The position numbers and the translations under genes are program-made. From Nitrososphaerales archaeon TH5894 (GTDB lineage: Archaea > Thermoproteota > Nitrososphaeria > Nitrososphaerales > Nitrososphaeraceae), in contig JAATVK010000218.1 in assembly GCA_014523485.1 (NCBI GenBank), positions 1 through 7,664 of the forward strand: a stretch of 7,664 nt of DNA, read 5' to 3'. Shown here in pieces: positions 1 through 5,897 of this stretch (position 1 is the first letter of the stretch; every line of letters starts with the position of its first letter). The notes beneath the pieces are model-generated. The model made no database searches, was not told the origin of the DNA, and was given only the letters and a program-made list of their open reading frames with translations.

Positions 1-1
1 A

Positions 2-235
2 AAAGGAGATGATCATCTTGATGGAAGTGAAGGAAACGATGAGATTAATGGAGGAGAGGGATCAGATATTATAATAGGCGGTTTAGGGTCGGATACTTTT
101 ATTTGTGATGAATTTGATAAAATTATGGATTTCAGTTCTATTGAAGGTGATAAAAAGATCGGAGTATGTTTAGTTGATGATTACACCAAATCTAACGCAA
201 CAGCACTTGCAAGAAATACAACAATACAAAAATAA
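2..235 (+). CDS. RTX-type calcium-binding repeat protein, C-terminal end (partial)
   Basis: An open frame enters from the left edge (first full codon at base 2) and ends at TAA 233-235, giving 77 residues. The first half reads as four consecutive glycine- and aspartate-rich nonapeptides starting GDDHLDGSE, GNDEINGGE, GSDIIIGGL and GSDTFICDE. These match the GGxGxDxUx pattern of RTX (hemolysin-type) repeats, which wind into a parallel beta-roll and bind Ca2+ between turns. The array is followed by a typical closing segment (roughly DKIMDFSSIEGDKK) and a Ser/Thr/Ala-rich tail. Such proteins are normally secreted or cell-surface. The N-terminal part, which would show a signal peptide or an enzymatic domain, lies outside the window, so the specific function cannot be given. 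No clear oligo-T terminator follows directly. The family call is secure; the biological role is unknown. Confidence 0.85.
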   Translation, partial: KGDDHLDGSEGNDEINGGEGSDIIIGGLGSDTFICDEFDKIMDFSSIEGDKKIGVCLVDDYTKSNATALARNTTIQK

Positions 236-574
236 TACATCTATTTATATAATAACTAAAAAATTCAATAATAATATATATCATTATTCAAATTATCACA
301 TACTCTGATATTAAATAGTAGAATAATTGATTGTGAAATTGTGAAAATAAGTTTTTGAAATGAATCTAGGTTACTATTTGACTAAATATTATCTTTATTA
401 AAATTATTAGGTTATTTAGATTTTGTTGATTCTTTCATTTCTTTAATATTTTCAAAGACCGACTTAGAGTAATATCCTTTTTATGATAAAAATTTACAAG
501 GTATTGTTCTCTACATTTGTTGTTGAAACTTGTTAAATTGAAAATAATGATATGTTAGATAATGATTATTTTAT
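236..574. other. AT-rich intergenic stretch without a convincing gene
   Basis: This lies between the convergent RTX gene (+) and the membrane miniprotein (-). It is very AT-rich, with no rRNA or tRNA signature and no strong hairpin. A short minus-strand open run at 412-480 (22 codons, Lys/Glu-rich, no start codon) could continue upstream if one frameshift is allowed near 481-486. That is too weak to call a gene. Confidence 0.5.
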
Positions 575-775
575 TTACTGTGGTTGAAGTTGTTTATTCT
601 TTTTTCCTGTTCTATGACCTAAATACATAATGATAAATCCTCCCAAAACTATCACCAATCCAATGGAACCAATAATTATTACAGACATTGTCATTGTCGA
701 TGAAATCCAAAGAAAACCAAATAAAACAATTATTACTCCAAAGAAATATCCCGCGATTTTACTTGCCCATCCCAT
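575..775 (-). CDS. Small two-helix membrane protein, unknown function
   Basis: A 66-residue protein starts at ATG (775) and ends at TAA (575-577). Two hydrophobic segments, about residues 8-25 and 31-52, are joined by a short Ser/Thr/Met turn (SSTMTM). The second is followed by a basic, Gln-rich tail (GHRTGKKNKQLQPQ). This pattern predicts a double-spanning membrane protein, with the basic C-terminus probably on the cytoplasmic side. No catalytic or cofactor motif is visible and I do not recognise the family; small hydrophobic proteins of this kind are common in ammonia-oxidising archaea. A TTTATATA-like sequence sits almost against the start codon (about 777-784), which is too close to be the usual TATA box. 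The weaker TA-rich stretch at about 790-805 would be better placed. It appears monocistronic, with no neighbour close enough for an operon. Its existence is likely; its role is unknown. Confidence 0.65.
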   Translation of the reverse strand: MGWASKIAGYFFGVIIVLFGFLWISSTMTMSVIIIGSIGLVIVLGGFIIMYLGHRTGKKNKQLQPQ

Positions 776-1093
776 GTATATAAATGTCTAATATTTAGAT
801 ATTAAGGTTTTAGTTCAATTTAGAAACCTAATTTTAATAGTATATTCTCTTTATTGATTTTTCTCTATAATTCTTTATTTTGTGTGATTATTATCAATTG
901 ATGGAAATTAATAATGGTTCATTTCAGAAGAAAGGATCAAACTTATTATTATATTATCAATACAATAAATAGATAATAATAATAATTATTATATATTTAA
1001 TAGATTCAGAACTTTGATTTGAATTTCGATTATAAATAATTATAAACTTTAGCATATTATATCTTTAGTACTATAAGTTTTTATTATATAATA
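776..1093. other. AT-rich divergent intergenic region
   Basis: This separates two divergently oriented small membrane-protein genes and should hold both promoters. It contains simple AT repeats, including a 14-base AT-only palindrome at 979-992, and TA-rich segments at about 1031-1047 and 1053-1062. The second could be the TATA element of the ORF at 1094. A 23-codon ORF at 901-972 (+) has no supporting features and is not called. Confidence 0.45.
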
Positions 1094-1223
1094 ATGGCTA
1101 TATCTACCAAAGATAATAATACTTTAAAGAAACAAGAGTCTTCATTAGGAAATGCTTAAAGGTACAGGTTTATTTATCGGTATCTTTATTGTATTTTACA
1201 CAATTATAATATTTGCGACTTGA
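1094..1223 (+). pseudogene. Small single-helix membrane protein, frame-disrupted
   Basis: Two short overlapping frames appear to be one small gene. The first (ATG 1094 to TAA 1157-1159, 21 codons) encodes a polar Lys/Ser/Asn-rich start. The second (ATG 1152 to TGA 1221-1223, 23 codons) encodes a hydrophobic helix rich in Ile and Phe, preceded by LKGTG. Removing one base near 1154 joins them into about 42 residues: a soluble, basic N-terminus followed by one transmembrane helix. That is a common design for small accessory membrane proteins. A TA-rich box at about 1053-1062 would place transcription initiation a few bases before the first ATG. Alternatives are two translationally coupled miniproteins (start and stop overlap by eight bases) or a single-base sequence error. 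No family is recognised, and such short ORFs can arise by chance in AT-rich DNA. Confidence 0.4.
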
Positions 1224-1465
1224 ATAATCAGAAAATAAAATACCTTCCTTTTTTTATGATTATCATATATTTGTTAACTTATTCTTTCTATTTAGATATT
1301 TATTTCCTTAAAAACATGGATCGGTCCTAAAATATGAACAATTAATTCTAATACTTAATATTGCTATCTTATAATTTTATAGGAGATTATAGATCCTATT
1401 AAATAATAGCTTTCTATTATTGAGATATGCAACTACAAAGTAGTAAATTATGTGATCAATATTAT

Positions 1466-1472
1466 AAAAAAA
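1466..1472 (-). terminator. Oligo-T tract downstream of trxB locus
   Basis: An A7 run on the plus strand reads as T7 on the minus strand, about 38 bases after the thioredoxin reductase stop. Archaeal polymerase can terminate at U-rich runs without a hairpin, so this is a plausible terminator. T runs are frequent in this AT-rich DNA, which limits confidence. Confidence 0.35.
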
Positions 1473-1509
1473 TTATATTCATAGTCGTTAAATCATATTA
1501 AATTTATCT

Positions 1510-2493
1510 TCACTCGTATTTAGTAGTGAAAAATAGTATCTCCGATTGTCTTTTTCCAATCCGATCTAATTCCTGGTTTCCTTTCAATTTCTCGATATAA
1601 TTAAAAGCAGAGAGGCCCGCTGCAGCTCCATCACCACAAGCCGCTACAATTTGCTTATATAAAATATTTGTTGCATCGCCTGCTGCAAATATCGCTGGAT
1701 GTGCTGTTTTCCCACCTTCAGTTACTTCTATTTCGCCCTTTGAATTAACATTAACAAGATGTCTTACAAAATCCAAGTTGATTTTTGATCCCATTCCAAT
1801 GAATAGACCATCGACGTTAAGTGTCTTTTCTAAACCTTGGTTATCTTTAATAACAATTTTTTGAAGAATATTGTTACCATGAATCTCTTTAATCATTGAA
1901 TTGGGAATCAATTCAACATTCTCTTTTTTTTCTATAGAAGATATTATTTCTTTGTCACCTCCTAAAGAGCCTCCTCTGTAAATTAAATATACCTTTGATG
2001 CCATCCTTGAAAGAAGAATTCCAGATTCCAGAAGATAGCCGCCCACCCCTACAGTAGCTGTCACTCTATCTTGATAAAATGGTGCATCGCATTTAGTACA
2101 ATAATGCACTCCTTTATTTGCAAATACATTTTCGTTTGCAATCCCTAAGTTATTTGGTACTTTACCTGGTGCCAAAACTATAGATTTACAGCTATATTCT
2201 GATCTATTAGTTTTAATTGTTAATCCATTTTCAGATTCATCTATCCGTTCTATTGTATCATAGACCATCTATCCCTTGAATGTAAGGTATTGGTTTTCTA
2301 AGGTTTTAGCAAGTAAGGGGCCACTAGACATAATAGTTCCAGGATAATTTTCAAGCCGTGGAATTAGATTTAGTTGACCGCCAAGATCTTTAGATATAAC
2401 TAGGCATGAAATCCTTTGGCAAGCGATATAAATACCTGCTGATAATCCTGCAGGTCCAGCGCCAACTACCATAATTGCATAGTCGTTGGTCAA
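1510..2493 (-). pseudogene. trxB: Thioredoxin reductase (TrxB-like flavoprotein), interrupted by one in-frame amber codon
   Basis: The frame starts at TTG 2493 and runs without a frameshift to TAA at 1510-1512. It is broken only by TAG at 2269-2271, so it would be 327 codons if the amber were read as one residue, normal for the family. The N-terminal piece (74 aa) has the FAD-binding GAGPAGLSAG motif (residues 11-20) and the GGQ-LENYPG region. The second piece has the redox-active CTKC (132-135) followed by DAPF, and the C-terminal FAD motif AAGDATN (about 270-276). Family members shuttle electrons from a donor through FAD to the Cys pair and on to thioredoxin in the cytoplasm. The pyridine nucleotide site is atypical: the usual GGGxSA reads GVGGYL, and the HRRxxFRA region reads YRGGSLGG, so NADPH may not be the donor. 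TTG is chosen because it precedes the FAD motif by the normal distance, follows the RAM stop directly and lies after a GGTGGGAT ribosome-binding-like sequence. The lesion may be a real nonsense mutation, a read error or, less likely, recoding. Confidence 0.85.
2269..2271 (-). other. In-frame amber stop within trxB, followed directly by ATG
   Basis: The codon between ...TFKG and MVYDTIERID is TAG, in the same frame on both sides. Family alignment expects roughly one residue here, in the linker strand before the CxxC domain. The next codon is ATG (2266-2268), and the preceding bases AAGGGAT resemble a ribosome-binding site. Translation could therefore restart there and yield a 74-residue and a 252-residue polypeptide. 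Confidence 0.8.
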
Positions 2494-2723
2494 TTATCCC
2501 ACCGAAATTAATGATGTAAGGTTATTGACCCCCTCCATTTTGTAAAGCTGATCATCTATAGAATTCTTTATTTGTTGTATATCAGATGATTCTAGAACTA
2601 CTAAAATATCATAAATCCCATATACAGATTTTACCTCTTTAACACAAGATATTTTTTTGCTGTTTCAATAATGCTTTGTTTTTGTTTATAATCAATATTT
2701 AATAAAATATATGCTTCATTCAC
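2494..2723 (-). pseudogene. Free-standing Lrp/AsnC ligand-binding (RAM) domain protein, single-base frameshift
   Basis: The frame starts at GTG 2723 and reads NEAYILLNIDYKQKQSIIET and on, then breaks in a run of seven A (minus strand; 2652-2658). After adding one base it continues ISCVKEVKSVYGIYDILVVLES and ends at TAA 2494-2496, about 77 residues in all. This is the beta-alpha-beta-beta-alpha-beta RAM fold of Lrp/AsnC regulators without the DNA-binding helix-turn-helix. Archaea carry many such stand-alone domains, which bind amino acids or other small effectors and assemble as rings. The diagnostic part is KEVKSVYGIYDILV, the ferredoxin-like core with the GxYDI signature. A GAGGT ribosome-binding motif lies 11 bases before GTG, and an in-frame TAA just upstream excludes a longer start. 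Its stop abuts the TTG start of trxB, indicating one transcript and translational coupling. The slip in a homopolymer could be a sequencing error or a true lesion. Confidence 0.72.
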
Positions 2724-2775
2724 TAAATTTTCTTACCTCTATTTTGATGTAAGAATAATTTTAGAAAATTTTCAT

Positions 2776-2788
2776 ATTTTATATAAAT
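2776..2788 (-). promoter_or_regulatory. Candidate TATA box for the RAM-trxB operon
   Basis: Read on the minus strand, the sequence is GATTTATATAAAAT-like. A TATA box here would place initiation near 2757 and give a leader of about 33 bases that includes the GAGGT motif. It is assigned by position and composition only, in very AT-rich DNA. Confidence 0.35.
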
Positions 2789-2999
2789 CAATGCGATTAT
2801 TAATATAAAGTTATATTTAAACATTGTAATTTAATAAATAATTTCAATATTATTTAAAAAATTGCTTATAATATACTTTACAAGTATAGTCAATAAATAA
2901 AATGAAAGATTATAGTTTATAATGATTAGTAAAGGTAAATATTTTAACAATATTCAACTGACAAAATTTTTTCTCTATTGAATATAACATTTCCAATAT

Positions 3000-3014
3000 T
3001 GAGAACTATTCTCA
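3000..3014 (+). repeat. Small inverted repeat TGAGAA-CTA-TTCTCA followed by T5
   Basis: A perfect 6-base stem with a 3-base loop is followed by CTTTTT (3015-3020). It has the shape of an intrinsic terminator on the plus strand, but no plus-strand gene precedes it, so its role is unclear. Confidence 0.35.
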
Positions 3015-3391
3015 CTTTTTGTTATGATAGCATATAGTATTATCAGATTAAAAATTTTTGAATAATGACTAATATCAATCCTCAATCAATCCAAAAACCT
3101 TAATTTTTCTTTCTCCGTTCATTATCTTATTCAAAACATTAATTCAGATTGAATGAATTTTAATATAGCAACTTGTAATCTTATTTAAACAACTGAAACT
3201 TTACAAACCCCTAATAATTTATTTATTAAATCAAATGATAGTTCTATTTAGAAAAAACGTAAATCTAAATTTGATACGCAGTTAGTATAAAAAGTAACAA
3301 TATTTTATTAGATGAACTCAAATAAATCATATTTACAATAAGATTTTAATAGTCTAAAGATTGTTTGGGCAAAAGTTTTTTAAATTGGTAT

Positions 3392-3408
3392 AATTCTCTT
3401 GGAGAATT
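3392..3408. repeat. Small inverted repeat AATTCTC-TTG-GAGAATT
   Basis: A perfect 7-base stem with a 3-base loop, about 140 bases past the NHL stop. It could be a protein-binding site or part of a 3' processing signal. Nothing nearby decides between these. Confidence 0.3.
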
Positions 3409-3493
3409 CACATACTATTCTTAAGCACTAAAAAAATCCAAGGTACAATGGTAAGCAAAACGGAAAGTAACCAAAAAAATATTTTTTAACAAT

Positions 3494-3503
3494 AAAAAAA
3501 AAA
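3494..3503 (-). terminator. T10 terminator of the NHL-propeller gene
   Basis: A run of ten A on the plus strand is T10 on the coding strand, about 48 bases after the TGA stop. It is preceded (minus direction) by A5, giving a weak AAAAATTTTT symmetry. U-rich tracts of this length are effective archaeal transcription stop signals. Confidence 0.5.
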
Positions 3504-3550
3504 TTTTTATTATAGGGTCATAAAGAAATTCAGATTTTGGATGACAAAAG

Positions 3551-4753
3551 TCAATTTATTTTATTTGGATGTGCGTCTCGGCTATCTAATACATGAATTA
3601 TATCATTATCATCAATGTCAATATCATGTATAAGTAAGAATTCACCTGGTGCAGACCCCTGTTTTCCAATACTCTTTAAGTATTGACCATCGGGTGTAAA
3701 AACCTGAATCCTATTGTTTTGGGTATCAACTACATATACATTTCCCTGTGAGTCAAAATCGATTCCATGAGGTTCATCAAATTGACCTTCATTTTTTCCA
3801 ACAGATCCCCAGTTAGTAATGAATTCACCATCTTTAGTAAACTTAGTTACAGCACCATTATCCTCATCATTTACATATACATTATCTTTAGAGTCAATAG
3901 ATACTGCGTGTAAATGTCTAAATTGGCCATTGCCTTCTCCATACTCTCCAAACTGTTTAATGAAATTACCTTCGGGATCAAATTTTTGAATACGATAAGC
4001 ATATTTTTCGCTAGTATATATGTTATTATCAGAATCAAAAGCTACACCCCAAAGTCTGTTAAACTCTCCCTGACCATTTCCTTTTTTCCCAATAGTCATT
4101 AATAATTTGCCATTAGGATCGAATTTCATTAGTTGTCCAGGGCCCCAGTTAACTACCCATACGTTTCCTTCCTTGTCAACATTTACATCTTCCATTTTGT
4201 GGGAGAAAAGATTTTCGTCAGCAGGAGCACCCCAAGACAATAAGAAATTACCGTTTCTATCAAACTTTTGGACGTTCATTCTCTGTTCATCGGTCACATA
4301 GATATTTCCGTGTGCATCTACTGCTATGTTATGAGCATGAAGAAATTGACCATCACCATCACCCTTGGTTCCGAAACCTCCAAGAAATTTACCGTTTAAG
4401 TCATATTTTTGAACATAATACTTTTGAATATCCCCATCATTCATACCATAATTTGGCTCATCTATATTTTCAGAACCTTTTTTCTTTTTTTTAGAAGATT
4501 TTTTTTCTGAAGAATCATCTCCTTCATCATCGTCATTTGTATTTCCATTCTCATCGTCATTTGTATTTGAATATGCATCCTCATCGCTATTTGTTGAGGA
4601 TCCTATATCCTCTTCGTCGACATCAAAATAATCGTCTTCTTGAAACTCAAACACCTGAGCAGATACATGGTGATAATTCATGTTAAGGTAACTAAATACT
4701 AAGGTAAAAGTAATTAAAAATAAAAAAGCAAAGCTAGCCCTTTTTGATATCAT
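3551..4753 (-). CDS. Secreted NHL-repeat six-bladed beta-propeller protein
   Basis: A 400-residue protein starts at ATG 4753 and ends at TGA 3551-3553. Residues 1-32 form a Sec-type signal peptide (ISKR basic start, hydrophobic core 8-23, probable cleavage after VSA). Residues 38-82 are a strongly acidic Asp/Glu/Asn linker containing the tandem octapeptides NTNDDENG and NTNDDDEG. A Lys cluster follows at 84-92. From about 112 to 395 there are six repeats of about 47 residues with the pattern VQKFDxNGxFLxxxG-GxGxGQFxxxxxIAVDxxGNIYVxD, the NHL repeat, predicting a six-bladed propeller. NHL propellers bind protein, peptide or carbohydrate ligands; no catalytic residues can be assigned, so the partner is unknown. 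The sixth blade ends abruptly (DSRDAHPNKIN), and the first repeat's YYVQKYD strand probably closes the ring. A TTTATGTATA-like box at 4771-4780 is placed for a nearly leaderless mRNA. Neighbours are too distant to form an operon. Confidence 0.9.
   Translation of the reverse strand: MISKRASFAFLFLITFTLVFSYLNMNYHHVSAQVFEFQEDDYFDVDEEDIGSSTNSDEDAYSNTNDDENGNTNDDDEGDDSSEKKSSKKKKKGSENIDEPNYGMNDGDIQKYYVQKYDLNGKFLGGFGTKGDGDGQFLHAHNIAVDAHGNIYVTDEQRMNVQKFDRNGNFLLSWGAPADENLFSHKMEDVNVDKEGNVWVVNWGPGQLMKFDPNGKLLMTIGKKGNGQGEFNRLWGVAFDSDNNIYTSEKYAYRIQKFDPEGNFIKQFGEYGEGNGQFRHLHAVSIDSKDNVYVNDEDNGAVTKFTKDGEFITNWGSVGKNEGQFDEPHGIDFDSQGNVYVVDTQNNRIQVFTPDGQYLKSIGKQGSAPGEFLLIHDIDIDDNDIIHVLDSRDAHPNKIN
4520..4567 (-). 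repeat. 24-base tandem repeat encoding NTNDD(E/D) octapeptides
   Basis: Two 24-base units in the NHL gene encode NTNDDENG and NTNDDDEG (residues 63-78). An 18-base core, TCATCGTCATTTGTATTT on the plus strand, is identical in both copies (4527-4544 and 4551-4568). A weaker third copy lies at about 4581-4594. This indicates recent expansion of the acidic linker by tandem duplication. Confidence 0.75.
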
Positions 4754-4770
4754 CTTCTAATAACTATTAA

Positions 4771-4780
4771 TATACATAAA
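4771..4780 (-). promoter_or_regulatory. Candidate TATA box of the NHL-propeller gene
   Basis: The minus strand reads TTTATGTATA, centred about 23 bases before the ATG. This fits leaderless initiation, common in archaea. It is supported by spacing only. Confidence 0.35.
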
Positions 4781-5086
4781 TATTAAGATTATAATAAAGT
4801 TATGTAGAATATCGTTATAGATAAACTTACCATCTCTAATTGTGTCTATCTTAATTTTTCTAGATATTTTATATTAAAATTTCTTCTTTATTTCTTTTAA
4901 CAACTAATATTAATCATTTTAATTCCATAATATACAAATTTTAGATCAAATAACAAATTTATTTATTACCTGTTTTATAGCAAGCCACTTGATAATAAAA
5001 AAATTAGAAAATGCAGGACTTGGAAGACATTGAACACAAAGTAAAGATATTCTAAAAAATTGGGCTTGAGGAAGACAACGATTTTA
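4781..5086. other. AT-rich intergenic region with a possible tiny gene remnant
   Basis: This lies between the parvulin stop and the NHL promoter. Minus-strand T runs at 4997-5003 (T7) and 5054-5059 (T6) may terminate the parvulin transcript. On the plus strand, 5011-5094 reads MQDLEDIEHKVKIF, stop (TAA 5053-5055), KIGLEEDNDFIN, stop, in one frame. This charged, helix-like peptide could be the relic of a gene, but it is too short to claim. Confidence 0.4.
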
Positions 5087-5368
5087 TTAACTAATTCTTT
5101 TTATAATGTGATAACCAAATTCTGTTTTTACAGGCTCAGAAATTTGACCTTTTTCTAACCTAAATGCAACGTCTTCAAATGGTTTAACCATCATTCCTTT
5201 TCTAAAAAATCCTAAGTCGCCTCCTCGTTTACCACTTGCTTTATCTATCGATAATTCTTTTGCTAAATTTGTAAAACTTTCACCATTTTTTAATCTATCA
5301 AGCACCTTCAATGCCTCACTATTTTTTTTTACAAGAATATGCAAACATTTAATTTTATTTGATGACAT
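5087..5368 (-). CDS. Stand-alone parvulin peptidyl-prolyl cis-trans isomerase (NmPin/CsPinA type)
   Basis: A 93-residue single-domain parvulin starts at ATG 5368 and ends at TAA 5087-5089. It catalyses cis-trans isomerisation of Xaa-Pro bonds and helps proteins fold. The family pattern is complete: KIKCLHILVKK with the first catalytic His (H10), a Lys-rich alpha-1 region, LAKELSIDKASGKRGGDLGFF with D51 in the position of the Pin1 Cys, GMMVKPFEDVAF forming the hydrophobic proline pocket (M60, F64, F69), and SEPVKTEFGYHIIKRI with the second core His (H87). There is no signal peptide. From memory it is very close to the cytosolic, membrane-surface-associated parvulins of Nitrosopumilus and Cenarchaeum, whose lysine patch binds lipid; the same basic residues occur here. 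TTTATATTTT at 5397-5406 gives a leader of about 8 bases. It diverges from the PPOX gene across 130 bases. Confidence 0.95.
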   Translation of the reverse strand: MSSNKIKCLHILVKKNSEALKVLDRLKNGESFTNLAKELSIDKASGKRGGDLGFFRKGMMVKPFEDVAFRLEKGQISEPVKTEFGYHIIKRIS

Positions 5369-5396
5369 AAAGGCTCTAGTATATCAATAATATTTA

Positions 5397-5406
5397 AAAT
5401 ATAAAT
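5397..5406 (-). promoter_or_regulatory. TATA box of the parvulin gene
   Basis: The minus strand reads TTTATATTTT, centred about 33 bases before the ATG. Initiation about 25 bases downstream would leave a short leader (about 8 bases) with no Shine-Dalgarno sequence. Confidence 0.5.
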
Positions 5407-5458
5407 AAATATTCTTATTATTATAATAATAATAAATTAAAAATTGTTTTTGTTAAAC

Positions 5459-5466
5459 TATAAATA
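5459..5466 (+). promoter_or_regulatory. TATA box of the PPOX-family gene
   Basis: TATAAATA lies 33-40 bases before the ATG at 5499 and predicts initiation near 5489 with a leader of about 10 bases. The preceding GTTAAAC could serve as the TFB recognition element. No Shine-Dalgarno motif lies between it and the start codon. Confidence 0.5.
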
Positions 5467-5498
5467 AAAATAAAAATTAATTTAAGTCAACTGATATT

Positions 5499-5897
5499 AT
5501 GAAATTCTTTTCACAAACGGAATCAAAGTTTATTATAGATAATGAAATATGCAGAATTGCAACTGCTAAAAACAATATTCCTCATGTTGTTCCTGTATGT
5601 TATATTTATTATAATAGAGATATCTTTTTTGCTACCGACTATACAACCCAAACGTTCCATAATTTGAAAAAAAATAATAGAGTATCGCTCATAATTGATA
5701 TTTATAATAAAAAAGAAGGCAATAAGGGAATTTCTATTAATGGAATAGCAAATATTATAGATAGTGGTAAGGAATTTGCAAATCTTTTTAATCTCTTTTA
5801 TAATAAATTTGAATGGGTTAAAAAAGATCCGTGGAGTGAAAAAGAAGCACCATTTATACAAATTCTACCAACGAAAAAGGTAAGCTGGGGAATATGA
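5499..5897 (+). CDS. Pyridoxamine 5'-phosphate oxidase (PPOX) family FMN/F420-binding split-barrel protein
   Basis: A 132-residue protein runs from ATG 5499 to TGA 5895-5897. The order of motifs is that of small PPOX-class proteins: ICRIATAKNNIPHVVPVCYIY (residues 17-37, the first barrel strands), DIFFATD (41-47), TQTFHNLKKNNRVSLIID (50-67, flavin phosphate-contacting region and central strand), KGISINGIANIID (76-88), and the terminal PFIQILPTKKVSWGI that closes the barrel. Members bind FMN, F420 or haem and act as reductases or oxidases on small molecules. Ammonia-oxidising archaea make F420, so an F420-dependent reductase is possible, but the cofactor and substrate cannot be read from the sequence. 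It should not be equated with true PdxH. It is cytosolic, with no signal peptide. It shares a 130-base divergent promoter region with the parvulin gene and shows no operon partner downstream. Confidence 0.88.
   Translation: MKFFSQTESKFIIDNEICRIATAKNNIPHVVPVCYIYYNRDIFFATDYTTQTFHNLKKNNRVSLIIDIYNKKEGNKGISINGIANIIDSGKEFANLFNLFYNKFEWVKKDPWSEKEAPFIQILPTKKVSWGI

Larger units (their letters stand above)
2789..3493. other. Long AT-rich intergenic region, no supported gene
   Basis: About 700 bases between the RAM-trxB promoter and the end of the NHL gene. I see no tRNA, no known RNA motif and no family-recognisable peptide. Isolated items are two small perfect hairpins (3000-3014 and 3392-3408), an 11-base-period direct repeat of ATCAATCC (3074-3081 and 3085-3092), and short ORFs of 12-20 codons. 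One minus-strand ORF beginning at 3122 (MNGERKIKVFGLIED, then stop) looks protein-like but is too short to support. Confidence 0.5.

Noticed and set aside
412..480. Minus-strand Lys/Glu-rich open run that could be the end of a gene
   Set aside because: Only 22 codons, no start codon, and it needs a frameshift to extend; not distinguishable from chance in AT-rich DNA.
901..972. 23-codon plus-strand ORF
   Set aside because: No promoter or ribosome-binding signal, and its Asn/Tyr/Leu-rich composition is typical of random AT-rich sequence.
979..992. AT-only palindrome ATAATAATTATTAT
   Set aside because: Such palindromes are expected by chance in simple AT repeats; unlike 6252-6269 it has no GC core.
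1427..1501. 24-codon plus-strand ORF just beyond the trxB stop
   Set aside because: No expression signals or recognisable motif, and it overlaps the likely trxB terminator.
2269..2271. Pyrrolysine or other programmed amber readthrough in trxB
   Set aside because: No pyl gene or downstream recoding element is visible in the window, and such systems are not typical of this lineage; mutation or read error is simpler. It is kept only as a testable alternative.
3075..3122. MNGERKIKVFGLIED mini-ORF on the minus strand
   Set aside because: Fifteen codons with no ribosome-binding site and no supported continuation; a neighbouring frame gives an open run only by allowing a shift.
3914..4494. Three plus-strand ORFs of about 60 codons each opposite the NHL gene
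   Set aside because: They are antisense to a clearly real gene with signal peptide and NHL repeats, have no promoter or ribosome-binding site, and translate to odd His/Ser/Phe-rich peptides.
5523..5861. 112-codon minus-strand ORF opposite the PPOX gene
   Set aside because: It is a shadow of the plus-strand gene; its translation is Ile/Asn/Phe-rich without any domain pattern, while the plus strand has a full PPOX motif set.
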